Shown here: one piece after another, positions 24,382 to 37,547 of the stretch
How positions within the stretch are numbered: position 1 is the stretch's first letter
How the letters are laid out: every line of letters starts with the position of its first letter
Assembly: GCA_019671135.1 (NCBI GenBank)
Contig: JAHRHY010000003.1
Coordinates: 2,356,001-2,420,000, forward strand
Length of the DNA stretch: 64,000 nt
From: Linnemannia hyalina
Taxonomy: Eukaryota > Mortierellomycota > Mortierellomycetes > Mortierellales > Mortierellaceae
Direction of reading: 5' to 3'
Position numbers and translations under genes: made by a program
The notes under the pieces: model-generated
Seen by the model: only the letters and a program-made list of their open reading frames with translations
Told to the model about the DNA's origin: nothing
Databases searched by the model: none

Positions 24382-26626
24382 ATGTTCACTCAGCATAACA
24401 GGAAAAGCAGGCAGCTGCTCGCCTCTGGCATAAAGTCAACCTACGATGACGACCTCTACCCAACTCGCCTCAACTTCTACAGGGAACCGCCACCACTCGA
24501 GATCAGCATCGAGGAGTTTGAACAGTTTGCCCTCGACCGAATGCAAGGTATTTTTTTCCCTTCACTCATCACTTTTTTCTTACGACCGAGGTTGTGTGTC
24601 TGATGGTAGCACGTAATAACTCACAGTCTTTTTCTTTCTCGTTGGCATGTATCATGTAACTCAACTAGTCCTGCAGGCACTGCTCACGGCGCAGATGCGT
24701 AACTTGACACCGGAGCAACTGGACAAGGCTGTGAACGAAGCTATCAGGAAATACATGCCCATGAGCCCCAACAGCAAATCCAACACCTCTCACCGCCAGT
24801 TAATGGAAGAGCGACGAAAGGACCACATCAGTCACTTCATCTTGCGCCTCGCCTACTCTCGCAGGTACGTTACACAGTACACTTCCAGATCGCTGAAGGA
24901 TCCAGTCTATGACTTTCTTGTTGCTACCATTACTTACCCAATTCGTCTTACATGTTAACTTTCAATATGTAGTCAAGAGCTTCGATCTTGGTTCCTGAGA
25001 GCTGAATGTGCCTTGTTCAGGTATGACCTACCCTACTGCTTGCATGGATATCAATGGACTGATGGTAGTGTGAATGAGTTTGGCCTTCCCTTTCCTAACT
25101 TTTCGTTCCTTGATCTGTAGGTATCGCTTTGAAAAGGAGATGCTGAAGGATCAATTGGAGTTTCTGGAGAAGCAGAACCTGAGCTGGAAGAAGGTACGTC
25201 TCTCATAGGAAACATCAATAAGCAGCATGGAAACAACGATCAAAAAGATCAAGTCCGCTCACTCCCTCAGCTATTTATCGTATGCAAATAGGTGTCAGAT
25301 GAGGACAAGCGGTTGTTGAGGGAGAAACTCAAGACATCTTCATTCAAGGCAGGAAACATCGACGAGGAGACATACTTCGAAGTCGATTTCGAGAGAGTTA
25401 CAGGACTGGTGGGGCGGAGACAAGTCTACATCCAGGCAGGAAAGGCGTTTGTGCGACTCTCGGATCAGGTCGTTTTGGTCTTGGACGAGTTCAAGGAGCG
25501 TCTCTCGCATGCCCTTGAGGTCACAGGAAGGGCTTTGCCACGGATGGATGAGGACGATAGATTGATGCCGGTGCTGAACAATATCAACAAGCAATATCTC
25601 GGTCGCGAGTTCACCAGTTCTGCGATTGCGGGTGAAATCCAGGCCAGCGATGTCGATACTGTAAGTTTTTTTTTCTCTCGAGGATGTCGCTTTCTTTCCA
25701 TTCCGACTTCTGGTGCTTACTACGATTCCTGTCTCCTGATAGCTTAAGGTGCATATGCCCTTGTGTATGGAGCACTTGCACGACGAGTTGAGACGGGAGA
25801 AGCACACACGGCACGGAGGTCGTATGCAGTACGGTCTCTTCCTCAAAGGAATGGGTCTCTCGCTAGAGCAGGCTCTGATCTTCTGGCAGATGGCGTTTGA
25901 AAAGATTACACCCGAACAATTCAACAAGAACTACGCCTACAACGTGCGACATACGTATGGTATGGAAGGAAAACGGACCGATTATACCCCTTACAGGTAA
26001 CGTCTCCTGTCTATGCTATTTTGATCGTTAAAGTACTTCTCTTATAGCAGCGTTTCTTGTGCATGGAGACCATAACTAATTCTGATGTGAACATATAACA
26101 ACAAAAAAATAATAGCTGCAAATCCATCATTATGAACAACGCCCCGGGGTCAGGAGACCACCATGGATGCCCCTTCCGCCACTTTAGTGCCCCAAACCTG
26201 CGCGCACAATTGGCCGCCCACAATGTCGACGAATTCGACACGGACGATATTATCCACAAGGTCCAACAACGTCATTACCAGATCGCCTGCACACGGTACT
26301 ATGAGGTCACGCGCGCCAAGATGGTCGGCATCTCCCCAGAGAATGTCAAGGGTGGGTTGAGCGATTCTGCGACCGGAAGCATGATTGCTTCTCAGGAGGT
26401 CATTGAGCACCCGAACCAGTTCTTTGAACAGAGTTACCTGTTGATGAAGAGCAAGAATGCTGAGAGTGAGGGTGGGGCGGCTTCGGGAGCGGCGACGGGA
26501 GCAGGAGAGGGAATGGATGGCGTGACTGGACCGGCACCTTTGGAAGCCATTGTCAGGGGTCGGTACACTTACAAGAAGGCTGGTGCCTCAATATCGTCCA
26601 ACGTTCAGCATGATATCGACATGTAA
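24382..26626 (+). CDS. PRI2: DNA primase large subunit
   Basis: Predicted exons are 24382-24547, 24669-24864, 24973-25020, 25121-25193, 25292-25660, 25743-25996 and 26116-26626, giving 538 residues with consistent phases. The protein is the regulatory subunit of primase in the polymerase alpha complex. It supports RNA primer synthesis and hand-off in the nucleus. Family hallmarks include [12 protein letters not shown] and [18 protein letters not shown] in the N-terminal half. Four Cys of the C-terminal 4Fe-4S domain are present: C292 ([10 protein letters not shown]), C370, C387 (HGCPFRHF) and C427 ([10 protein letters not shown]). The 78/17/40 spacing closely follows the family pattern. The C-terminal tail after about residue 470 is G/A/E-rich and variable. 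Essential housekeeping gene, no anomalies seen. Confidence 0.95.
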
Positions 26627-26933
26627 TTTTCTGTTCCTCTCCTTTGTTTGCCTTCATCATTTTTCCACTTTTGTTCCCCTTTCACGTCGTAATGTCAATA
26701 CTCCTTTTTGATTAAAAAACTTTCAAATCTTGTAGAATAGCTTCCTACTCTAACCTTTCTTCTATTGTTGTGGTCGCTGGTACTGTTGCTGTTGTGGTTG
26801 TAACTGTGGCTCAATGGGGCTGTTGGCCATCACATCCGCACTCGTCGAATAAGTCGCCAAAGGAGCAACACCAGACGAACTTAGAGAATTTAGGGGTGTT
26901 GACAACAAGATCTGGGCAGACGCGCTCAAACGC
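26627..26933. other. Convergent spacer between PRI2 and the receptor gene
   Basis: A 307-bp gap between converging genes. A minus-strand frame (from RLSASAQILLSTPL down to a Q-rich end at 26762) continues from the receptor tail in another phase. Joining it would need a 23-base intron, which is too short to be credible, so I end the receptor at 26934. A single-base error or frameshift here could instead have extended the receptor. Confidence 0.4.
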
Positions 26934-29900
26934 CTATTGATGCTGTTGTTGCTTACCGCTAGTAGTGGTAATGGGGGACATGATGATCCGATTGTTAAAG
27001 GCTCGTCTCCTGTACCTTCCACTACCGGGTGCCCCTGAGTTGGCAAGTATACTCGTCGCACTCCCGCTCGCTGCCAGGGCTCCTTGGTTCGAGCAGACAG
27101 AGTTGCTGCTACCCTCGCTGCTCATGTACCCCTCCCCGGCACTCCCCCGGCGGGGATACAGACTCGCCTGTAAGCTACTTGTCGTCGAGGTTCGAGAGTT
27201 ATGGCGAGTTCGGTTGTTGCGTAGACTACTGCAATCGGAACTGATCCCTGGTGTCGTCGTTGTCATCCAAGAACCACTTGCACTGTTAGGAGTCGGTGTG
27301 AATCCAGGGGTGGCCATCGCAGCAGCAAGGGCGTCAGATTCGGACCAGCCCGCAGAGACTGCCGCCGCAGCAGCAGAGATCACGGCAGCAGAGGGAATAA
27401 TGGTCTGGCTTCCTTGGGTCGGTAAGAGATGACTTGGGAGTTTGGTGTGGTTTCGTCTGCGACGTCGTCCATTACCTCCGATTCCGAACTCTGGGTCGTA
27501 CAGATCCTCCGAATCATAATCGTTGCCGTCCTCTGGAGCTGGCTGTGTTGAACGAGCGATGGAACGGATACTGCCCTGTTGGGAATGAAGAGACTGCGCG
27601 TGGGCCGAGGCTGGTCCCGATGGTGGGTCGAGACTGAGTATCGGTGGCGGTAACGAATCTCCAACGCGCCCACTTGCAGTCGACCCTCTCCTCACGGACT
27701 GATTCGAGCTGTCATATCCTGCAGTAGTGCCTCCTGCTGCTGCTCCAGAAGCGTCAACTCCATCGACGAGGGAGGGCTCCTCCAACGCCGTACTCTTAAC
27801 CTGCAGAGGCGTCGTAGTAGCAGCAGCAGCGGTCTGCCTATCCTGCACAGACGATTCAGATTCACCCTCCCGATCCTCAACAATCTCAGAGGCGCCCACA
27901 AACGGCGGCTGGTGCATCATCAGTCTCTTATTCTGTCGCTCAGTGGGTCCAGAACTCGATATATCGGTACTCGTCCACTCGCCCCCAGCACGAGACCACC
28001 AAGGGGTCACAAGCCCGTCCACGTCCAAGTCACCGGCGATGTTGCTGTTATTGATATTACTGTTGTGACCGTGGAAGACATGGCGATCGTTGTTGTACCC
28101 ATCATAGGCGACCTGACTGGTACCACTGGTCGATTTAGAAGAATCCGTTCGATTCAAGAACCCTGAGAATCCAGTCCCCAATCGAGACGCCCATGACGGC
28201 CGACGCCGATTCTCGTCATCAGAGGCCTGCAACCCGTTTCCTCGATTTCCTCCTTGTCCAGGTGCACCGCCACCGCCACCACCGTTCATCATCATCGTCA
28301 TATCCGAGTTACCACCACCTCCTGCGCCACTGTTTCTAGAAAAAGGATTAGAGAACGATAGATTATGCGTATTGATAAAGTCCGAACCAGGATCAGGGGG
28401 CACCGACCGTCGCCGCATTCCACCCGTACCACCATTCAGACCAGGCAAATTCCCATTATATCCCGACGCATAAGGCGGATAAGAACCAGACAAAGACGTC
28501 AAAGACGACCGATGCGCGAGGGATTGCAGATCCTGCTCCGTGAATAGACTCATCCACCCATCAAGCCGACTCTGACTCGAGAACCGAATCAAGAGCGGTC
28601 TTGCATGACAGGATGTCACTCTAATAGTTGGCTCCTGTTCGTCCTGTACCTGTGTCATCGATAACATCAAGTAGCTGGTTGATCTCCCATCCGTGCTCTA
28701 TCAAGATTGTACAAAGTGGCCCCGAAAATTAGATTTTTTTTTTCTTCCTGGATTCAAGACTTGTAGGGTGCCAATGTTAATGTCCTCCAGAGAGAGCCTT
28801 ACGTCGACAGAGAGAAAGGCGTGAGCTTCGGGGATAAGGATCAAGGTGGCCATGCACCAATGTGAGAGTAGGCCAGTGATTCTGCCCCTGAGAGCGCGAA
28901 TAGGGAGTAGGAACTAGAAATGGTAGCAAAAGTTAGGAACATGATTTCGATTCATTCGATAGCAGCCTTGTCTCGTTGAGTCCTTACCACAAAACAGTCC
29001 AACTAAAAACGAACGGAAAAAAAAATGCAAGTGCCGTTAGTCAAATGTACTTTGTACATCAACGAACCTACCTCAACAAGAAAACAACCCCAAGCAAGAG
29101 AGCAAAAGACCCATACCATGCGTTGTGCTCCTGACGTTGAACCTCCAAACGTACGCTCAGCCAAAATAGCCGTCCGCAGAGGCCCTCTCAAATCAGGATC
29201 GGTTCCGCGCCTCCCCAATGCTCCCCCTCCGGCAGCACTAAACGAGTTCTCAGCAAACTCAACCCTGCTGTGCCCGCGGTGCTCCTTTGGAATATTGTCA
29301 CCCCTGATCGATCCTTGACTCATCCTCGAACGATGATCGTGTGACCCTTCTGCAACACCAGCACCATCGACATTTCTGCTCATCGCCTCGTTCTCTCCAG
29401 GATAGCTCGAAGTACCTCCTCCGTCCTCGTCCAATCCTGCAGATCTCTGTCCAAGCGTCATAAACGTCCCTCTCTTCTCTTCTACCGCCCCCGGATCTGA
29501 ACCCTTCCGCGGGACCTTTGAATTCATCCATGCTCCTAGAGGGTTCCCATCAAGGTTTGCGTTAGCCGTTCCTCCCCCTCCTCCTAGAGTCAAAGAGGCC
29601 ACCGAGAACTTCCGCTTGTGTTTCGACGGCCTCTCGTTCGATCCACCAGTTGTCAAGGTATGGTCAACGATGGGCGCCAAGACACTCTCTGCAGTAATAG
29701 CATGGTCCGCCATAGAGGGTTGTCCAAGATAGTTGCCGCCATCATCCCCTATACCCATTACTATGCCCAGCTCTGCTGCTGCTGCTGCTACTGCTGCTGT
29801 GGTCATCGCCGGTACAACCTGTCGTCTCGCAAAAGCCGGTGATACAGTCCTGAAATCGTCCGGCATCCGACCCAGTATTCCTGCACCTTCACCGCCGCCA

Positions 29901-32900
29901 CTACCAGGTCGCCCGATCCCTCCAGGTAGCCGGTGATGAATCCGATTGCTGGGGTGAAGGTCATCCTCCCATGGTTTGCGAAGGTTCTTCCATATGTTCC
30001 TGAACTTTGGCACGAACAAGACCGTGAGAGCGAGGAAGGCGACAAATAAGATTCCGACGATCGAGATGTAGAATGTTGCCAGAAAGATCTCGACTGGAAA
30101 GAATTGAGAGACCACAATAATGATCGTGAAGAAGAAGACGTTGCTACATGTCCATAAAAAAGAGGGGGGAGGGGGGGAAGACAGTAAGTACAAGTACATG
30201 TCACTCCGTTTTAAATGCACAAGCAAAAAAAAGTCGATCGATGTAAGCATCCATAAGAGTACGGACTTACTAAAGAACAAGCGAGATCTGTTTTGCCTCG
30301 TTCCACAAAAAGACAACATTGCGGGTCTTGAAGGCAAGGAAGACTCCAAAGAAAACCAAGATGGCCGGGATGATCGATGACGATAAAACCCACCACACCT
30401 GCGTCATGGACCCGCGACAGCGAATCCACTGGATAGATCGAATGTTGATCATCTCGGGTCGGGGAGCATCGATACTCACCTCGACAATCATGGGCACTAC
30501 GCAGAGGAACAGCGCCAGGGCCATCCAGCGGAGCAAAAGTCGGGTCTGAAACGCCTGGTTCATCACTGTGACCGAGTTGAAGATGCGATAGATCCTGTAG
30601 TTCTTGATTGTCAAGGACCTACAAGTTCGATGGATGAGAGGTTTGTTAGCGACACCTCGACGCAAAGATAGCAACCAATTGTTCCCAGAAAGCAGTACAA
30701 ATGAGACCCTCACCCAACAAGAAGGGTCACTCCGATAGGCAGAATAAAATTCTGTACGATGCACATAGCCATGTCTGGGATACCAATATGCAGCGCGCAC
30801 CAGATCATAATCAGCAAGATCCCCAGCAACTCGCATAGGCAGAATGTAGGACTAAAAATAATAATTGGTGGCGTCAGAAACAATCAGCGAGGTCAATTTT
30901 TCTCGTAGTGCAAAAAAACGGGCGGTCGTTTAGCACACACCTGGATGCCTTAATGACAATGTTGTCTCGAAAATAAACGACCAGCACTCCCGAGATGATC
31001 GTCAACACGATTCCAATGATGCACAGTGTGCCAAGGACAATTCCACTGGCATTATCCCATCGCGGATTCTGGACTTTGTGTAAAAGGTAAAGAAAAATTA
31101 GCATTTCGATAAAAATTCCGTGATGCCTCCTTGTTACGACACGAATAAATAGAATCTTCTCAGAGAATACATACTCGCCCATGGTGGTGCGTCGCTCGGA
31201 GGCTTTGGGTGGCCATCCTTAAAGTGCGGCTCCCTGATGAAGGTGTAGTTTCCAATGAAACTGGTCGCAAAGAGAACAGAATGACCGTCCTGCATGCTGA
31301 ACGTCATAAAGTATCTACTCGATACGCATTATGTGTGTGCATTAGTAGTTGTTAACACAGTTTACGGTGCCACAAGCATTCTACTATTGAAAATTTTCGC
31401 TTGACTCACCCTTCCTTCCTGTCACCGTTTTGGTCGAGAGTGATAGGTCCTGAAGGCCCTCTGTAAGTCGTTTGATTATAGAATCCATTGACATTTGCTG
31501 CATGGTCTCCTGCAATGATCTGCTGAATCAATGGATTCTGTGCGTTGCGGTTTGCTGGATCTGGGACAGCCTTTTCGATCAGGTCTCTGTATGCATTTGC
31601 TAGCATCATCACACAGCTGTACGCCATCCCTTCATTGTTCTCCAAGTTTGGGTTTCCTGCACCAGGGTAACTATGTATTGACAGGGCGATAATTGGTTAG
31701 TTTGCCGTGCCGAAAATAATAATAAATGATTTCCCTGAGCGTAGTACGAGGGACACGTACTCAAGAGGATTAAGTCGCAGCCATTTAGACAAAAACTCGT
31801 CATAGGGTGCATATCCTGAGAGCTCCCATCCGTTGTCAATCATAATGAGTCCGTCATACGCCTTGACATCCGGATCCTGTCGAAGCTGTGAAGAAATCTC
31901 GTTTCCTGTCACCCATGCGTAGTCTGGACCGAAGAAGCCTGCCTCTCTAATAATTGACGTGCAAATGGACTTTTTGTTAGGCGAAAAAATTCCACGGCGC
32001 GCATAGACGGTATAGGTAGGATAGAGGAGAAGCTCTTACTTCATTTCGTGAAGAAGTGCGAACTGACTGTCTCCTGCAGCAATGACAACCTGGATCCGGG
32101 ATTGAGACGATTGGATCCGGTTCTTGACAAACGTGTAGGTCGGATCGAATGGTACTCCGGCAGTCGTCAAGGGCTGATATGCAAGAATGTAGATTCCCAG
32201 TTTCCGTGCACGCGCCGAAAAGTACTCCCGTCCTAATTGGGTTGACAAGCAAGGGGAGGAAGTTCAGTAGCTTATCCACAGTATCCTTTTGTACGACTCA
32301 CAAAACAAGCAGAGTAGCGATCGATTACCAGACCATCCGAGGGTGTTGATATCATAGATGAGAGAGATCCGCTTCCAGCCCATACTTCTGACAACTTCCA
32401 GAATCGCATCCACCAAGACGATGATCGTTGGGATTGTGCGGTAAAAGGATGGGTAGGTGGCTTGATCTGACAATGACGCACTGCCTATTTGAGCCTTGAA
32501 AGTAATGAAGCACCATTTAGTAACGCGAATGAACAGCCATATCTAGTTATCGGAATTGATTGTCAAAGTCAATTTCGGACACATTACCTGAAGCAAAGGA
32601 ACACTGTGGGATTAGTACACTCGAGGTCATCAATGCCTCGTACTTTGTCAGGTCCGACTTGATATCGCCAATGACTCCGCCTACCTATCAGGGTGCAAGA
32701 TTTCAAACCGAAACGTTTTCAGCCTCAATGACCCACACTCCACAATGGATAAAAAGGTATGGAGTTCACCAAAAACATACAACCAGACTGCACAGGTTAG
32801 ATAAGCACACCTAAAAGTAAGAGAACAGTCCTGTATCCGCGGAGATGTTTACCTTGGCGCTAATCAACCTTCCTGCAGCCGAGATAGCTGCAGCTCCTCC

Positions 32901-33857
32901 AGTGGACGTGTAAAGGCTCGGGCTCTGACTATCCCGGATTAAGATCGACATGTTCAGCCCAGGAATGATCTTCTCCTCATTGACCTCATTGACGGCCATC
33001 CGGATCGTCGAGATGGCGCTCCGTACCATGGTTGCCTCCCGTTGTGTCGAGGGGAGATTCAAGGACAGAAGGATACCCAGTCGTAGCGTATTAGGATCCG
33101 GATCCCACATCGTGTCAAACTCAAATTGGGTTAAGAGTCGTGGTTTTTGGGCTGGACGCTGCATGTTTGTCGGAAGGGTAAACGTATCTGTTTTTGTAAA
33201 CACTACGGGGCCCGGATAGAAGGGGGATGATAGGTTGGGGATCATTTCGAATGTTGTTGATGGAAGCGGTGATCCTATAGATGGGAGAGGGGAGCTGGTT
33301 ATTGGGAGAGGAGATCCCGAGAGTACGAGAGGCGGAGATGATAGAGGGGAATATGTTGCTGACGTAGTAGCAACGGATCTAGATCTGGACGATGGTACAG
33401 TTGTGGTTATTATCCTTGCTCTCGTTGAGGTTGTTGCTATTGCTGGCCGTGTTGTCGTTCGCGCAGGCGTGGTCAAGGATTTTAACCTTGTTGTTGCTAA
33501 GAGGGTGGAATGAGAGTCAGCGAAGTCTCGTGGGTCTACTTGTCGTTTATGGTGTCGTAAGGCTGGTGAAGGAGTATGTGATAAGATAGAAGCTGGGATA
33601 AAGGAGTCGGATGGGTGTTCGTTGGAGTCGGATGGAATATAAGGTGACCTGGCGTGGTCTGGTATAAGGGTGTTGTCGTTGGTATTGCAGAGAGAAGGAA
33701 ACGAAGAGGGGATGGAGTTCGACTGGACAAGTAAAAGCACGTCCAGAAGGGCGATTATGAGAAGAGCGTGGTGGATGGGGCACCTTGCTGTAGGTCTTTT
33801 CCCCTTTGCGGAGGTCATTGTTGTCGTATGTGTGTGGAACAAAGTGGTATTATGCAT
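26934..33857 (-). CDS. Class C G-protein-coupled receptor with periplasmic-binding-like ectodomain
   Basis: Predicted minus-strand exons are 33857-32853, 32684-32588, 32484-32329, 32232-32040, 31946-31761, 31670-31410, 31314-31175, 31073-30941, 30851-30714, 30618-30271, 30143-29117, 29002-28988, 28913-28803 and 28697-26934. They sum to 1857 residues with all phases compatible. An N-terminal hydrophobic segment (HALLIIALLDVLLLVQS) acts as signal or anchor. Residues about 248-630 resemble a receptor family ligand-binding (Venus flytrap) domain: VGGVIGDIKSDLTKYEAL, GSASLSDQATYPSFYRTIP, GWKRISLIYD. Seven hydrophobic helices follow at about 680-930 (for example GIVLGTLCIIGIVLTII and FILPIGVTLLVG). 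A C-terminal tail of about 900 residues is S/G/N-rich. Before it, LLIRFSSQSRLDGWMSLF could be a small PH-like fold. The GABA-B/metabotropic-like layout implies plasma-membrane sensing of a small ligand. Exon 12 (15 bases) is the least certain; the start may be 33818. Confidence 0.82.
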
Positions 33858-36226
33858 GGGGAGGATGAGTTGGCCTGTGCGATAATAGTTATAAAAGAAG
33901 AAAAAAAAGAAGTGCAGGCTGGCCAAGCAAGCTAATGGAATGAAGGGAATGGAAGTGGAGGAGAATGGAGACAAAGAGTGCAATGCGGAAGGTGAATGGA
34001 CTCCAGACACTTGGCTTGAAGAGGTGGGTGAGGATGACGAGACAACGAGACCAGGCGACTGGTGGGACTGAGGGGAGGATCAATTGGCTGCTCCGTTTGT
34101 AGACTTGACTCCTTCCAAACGAAACAGCGATCGTTTTTAATTTTCGATTTGTCTCAGAAAAAAAACATGCGTTTCGAATTGCGTGTGAAACCCACAAGTC
34201 TGTTTATTGCGATCCTTGGAGTGTCGAGGAGGTAGATCATCACCACCCCCCCAAAAAGGAGTTGCAAAAGCGATGAATAGGATATATTGAAATATTATTT
34301 GATTGTTTGTAGTTTATGAGAGTAAGGTAGAGAGATATAGGTTCCCTTCGGCGCATGATAACCCAGAAGCCAAACTAATGACAGGGTCGCATGCTTCTTT
34401 AAAAGAACTTCTTTTTTTGCAAAGTGGTGGACTGTAAGAACAGACTCCGCCTTGGCACTCAGATCGATGATTGTCCGGTTGTGAGACCAAAGACCATCAA
34501 GTGAGCGTGGCAATGATGCGTGCTTTTTTGATAGGGAACCTCTTCTTGGCTGCAAGGTGCCATTTGCTTTTATACCCCAGCCGTCACATCCACACACCAG
34601 TCACTGCTCTAGCAGTGGATTACTTGGGATTATTTGAGTCTCAGTTTGGAATGAGTTCCATGGGGTGAAGGCCCAAATCATTTACGTTCTCGGCAACCTG
34701 CAAATTCAATTATGAGACTGGTTTTTTTTATCACTCCGGTTATCTCTCCCCCTCTCTTCCTCTCTCTCCCTCTCTCTCCCTCTCCCTCTCTCTCTCTTTG
34801 TCTCCCTCTCTCCCTTTCTCTTTTTGTCTCCCTTTCTCTTTCTTTGTCTCTCTCTCTCTCTCTCTGCATCCTCTTCCTTGTCACCTTTCCCCGTATTTTT
34901 TTGCCCTTCAGCTCCCTTTCCATTCATCTCACATCCCGTTTTTTGATCACTGTCCCTTACTGCATCGCCGTTCTCGCTTCTCCTCCCCAAAGATACATTT
35001 GCTGGGGACTGTACAGCGAAGCTTGACCAGGGCTGTAATGTTTGAACTTTGAGCCCTGCCAAGGAAAAAGTCGGTAAAAAACAATATCGTGCAGGTACTG
35101 TTTGCATGTCTGCCCAGGGCTAGTGTCGTGATGTGGGTCTATAACGAAGAATACTATCTGTTAACGAACAAGAACTAACCACTATGATACTATAAACTAT
35201 AGGCATATAACCGTTGAAAAGAAGGATCTAAGTCCGTACCTGGTGAGGATCAGGAGGACTTGGGACCCAGAAAGGTACGCAAGGAAAAGGCCCGAGACGT
35301 CAGGTAAGGAAAACGACGGGTGAGCGAATAAGTCTACAGAACAGAAGGCGGAAGATCCATTAATGAATAAGGGGAACCATTACTATTAACAATGAAACAA
35401 GGCACTTGCGCACTGAAACAAGGGTTCAGGGCGCTTACCAAAATAGAACCAGAAAGATCTCGTGGTTCCAAAATAGGGCGAAGGAGAGGAGCGAAGGTAG
35501 TGCAAAGTAAGCGGATGTTCTGAATTCTACAGATAGTAGTACGAAAAGGGGACCAAAGGGTAATAAAAGTGGGGATCTATATTAGCCAAATGGCACCGAG
35601 AGCATAAAGGACTGAGTTCTCTGAGGAACAACTGGGAGAGTTCCAAGGAGTCCGCATATTGTAGGGCTGATCGTGGTGATGGCGAGAAGAGGAGTGCTGA
35701 CAATGAAGTAGACCCCGTATATTGTTGCTGCCGATGGGAATTTGATCCGCAAATCGATCCGTTCTGAACTGTTACACCGTTAGATGATCTGTCGGCTTGT
35801 GGTCGGGTGTTGGGCTGCAACAGCGGAGGTCTTGCGGACTCGTGGACAGGGTGTGCTCTGGATGGTTGGTATGCATCTCTTGGCGGTGCAGAACGTGGCG
35901 AAAGGAAAAGGATTTGAACGGAATCCTGACTTGTTGTTGGTGGAGGTGCGCGTAGGCGCATCCACGTCTGGAAGGTAATGGTATACCTGAGTATTGCCGT
36001 GGAATTCCAGTTCAATATGAAGAACAAAAGTCAAAAGTCGGTAAAATAAATCAGAAAAAGCAGGAGGAGCCAAGTTGCTCCATCCTTCGTTTTTATTACT
36101 AGCTAAGTACCCCTTAACCCACATGTTCTTAATTCGGACAAAATTGTGAGTGAGAGAACGATTCCCGTTCACATCACCACACTAGCACGGCCGGGAACAC
36201 GGTTCCTTTTTTTTATTAGGGGAAGG
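33858..36226. other. Intergenic region with pyrimidine-rich tract
   Basis: About 2.4 kb without a convincing gene. A (CTCTCC/CTTT)n pyrimidine tract runs from about 34742 to 34868. Between 35130 and 36120 there is unassigned, possibly repeat-derived DNA; a minus-strand frame of 166 codons (36027-35527) is open, but its composition does not persuade me. Confidence 0.4.
34742..34868 (+). repeat. Imperfect polypyrimidine (CTCTCC/CTTT) tract
   Basis: About 125 bases almost entirely of C and T on plus. Low-complexity frames on both strands here (K/R/E-rich on minus, S/L/P-rich on plus) are artefacts of this tract. Confidence 0.85.
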
Positions 36227-36483
36227 TGTGATAGTATCGTAGGCTGTTCTCTTACTTCGCCTCCACTATTCACAACCGCGCCTCCATTCTTCACAACCGC
36301 GCCTCCTACCTCCCTAACAACCACGCCTCCTAGTTACTAGTATATATACCTTTCTCTCCCTGTACAATAAACATCATCCGTTTCTAGCCTCTCCTCCTCG
36401 TCCTTAGTTGTCATCCATCTCCACTCTCGTTCGTCTCTCCCTCTATTCCCCTATCCGCATTCACTCGCTCGGTTGCTATTACA
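36227..36483 (+). mobile_element. LTR-like segment, possibly the 5' LTR of a lost retrotransposon
   Basis: About 257 bp beginning TGTGATAG and ending CTATTACA, which are near-inverted complements as at LTR ends. Inside are a TATATATACC promoter word at about 36342, AATAAA at about 36367 and a C/T-rich leader. A 20-24 base motif (GCGCCTCC..TTCACAACC) is repeated about three times before the TATA. An ATG follows three bases after the end. No second copy lies in the window and no matching flanking duplication is seen, so a solo LTR is not demonstrated. Confidence 0.35.
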
Positions 36484-36485
36484 AC

Positions 36486-36719
36486 CATGGACCACTTGCT
36501 CGTGCATATGCTGATCACACAAGTTTTGGGGGGAGAATCAGAAGTGGCAGTACAGGCGCAGGACAGAACTCATAGAGCTAATTTGAAAAAAGGTGGCAAG
36601 GGTAGCAAAAACCATTGACTCTATCCTTGCTTGCAAGGATTACACAGGCATGAGCATCAATGCTGTGAAGGAACTCCTCAAGGCTGAGAGCAGTAAGGCA
36701 GCAGCAACGACCGCGGGGT
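36486..36719 (+). pseudogene. Frameshifted short coding remnant after the LTR-like segment
   Basis: From the ATG at 36486 a frame reads MDHLLVHMLITQVLGGES and stops about 43 codons in. One base out of phase, coding-like sequence continues (AKTIDSILACKDYTGMS, INAVKELLKAESSKAAAT) up to a GTAAGG donor-like site at 36719. It could be the start of a gag-like gene with a one-base frameshift. The family is not recognised. Confidence 0.3.
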
Positions 36720-37268
36720 AAGGAAGGATAGGGAGGACTGGGTCAATGGTAGTGAGGTTCAATAAACTGTATACCCATGTTTGTTTTATATTTACTAGTA
36801 TTGTTCCGTTCTTGGCGCGTGGCTCAAAGAAAGGTAGAATGACAGGACTCGGGAAGAAGAAAAAAACGATTAATCATAGGTTCATAGGTCGTAGGCGAAA
36901 ATGAAGCAATAAAACATGAAAACCAACACTAATGACATGCTTTCTAAGTGCCAAGACAACGTACAGTTTTCCGACAGGTCAAGTGTGGGCAGAATGAAGC
37001 AATGAATGAGTCATTAGCAAGGAGTCATTAGCATTCATGAACGAGCATTCCATTTCCGCTCAAAACATCAAAATGACGAAATTTGGCCCGCATCAAACGC
37101 ATGATTTTAGTGCGGAGGTTCCTGTTCGAGGGACTACGAACCCAATTGGCCTGAATTTTTGTGCAATCCAACGGACTACGATGTGAATTGTCAAGTCCGG
37201 ACATGAGTCCGCAAAACTTGGACATACATATGAAAATAAGGTTTGGACATCCACAGGTTTCAAAAAAA

Positions 37269-37547
37269 TCATTTCTTTTGGGTCCTACTGTCGCGCCTGT
37301 TGTCCTCCAACAGCAGAGCAAGCTCTTCTTGATCGTCGGATTGCTGAAGTGCATCCTTCTTTATGAAGTACTCGTTCATTGCATCTTGCAGATCTCGTTA
37401 AGCCTGTTCCTTGGTCTGGATATAGGTGATCCTAGTATAAAGGCACTTGATAATCGGGGATGCTACGTTTCCTGCTTCGAGTGCTGTTCTGTATTCCTGC
37501 TCTGCTTGTTGGAGCGTGATCCCGACTTCCTGTTTGTCGCTTCGCAT
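37269..37547 (-). pseudogene. Small helical-protein gene broken by one TAA
   Basis: A minus-strand frame of 92 codons starts at the ATG at 37547 (MRSDKQEVGITLQQAEQEY). It passes a single TAA at 37400-37398 and continues in the same frame (DLQDAMNEYFIKKDALQQ, EELALLLEDNRRDS) to a TGA at 37269. The coding character on both sides of one stop suggests a recent nonsense mutation rather than chance. The product would be charged and helical; I do not recognise it. Confidence 0.45.

Noticed and set aside
26762..26933. Extension of the receptor tail through a 23-base intron
   Set aside because: A 23-base intron is shorter than any other in the window; the in-frame stop at 26934 is the simpler end.
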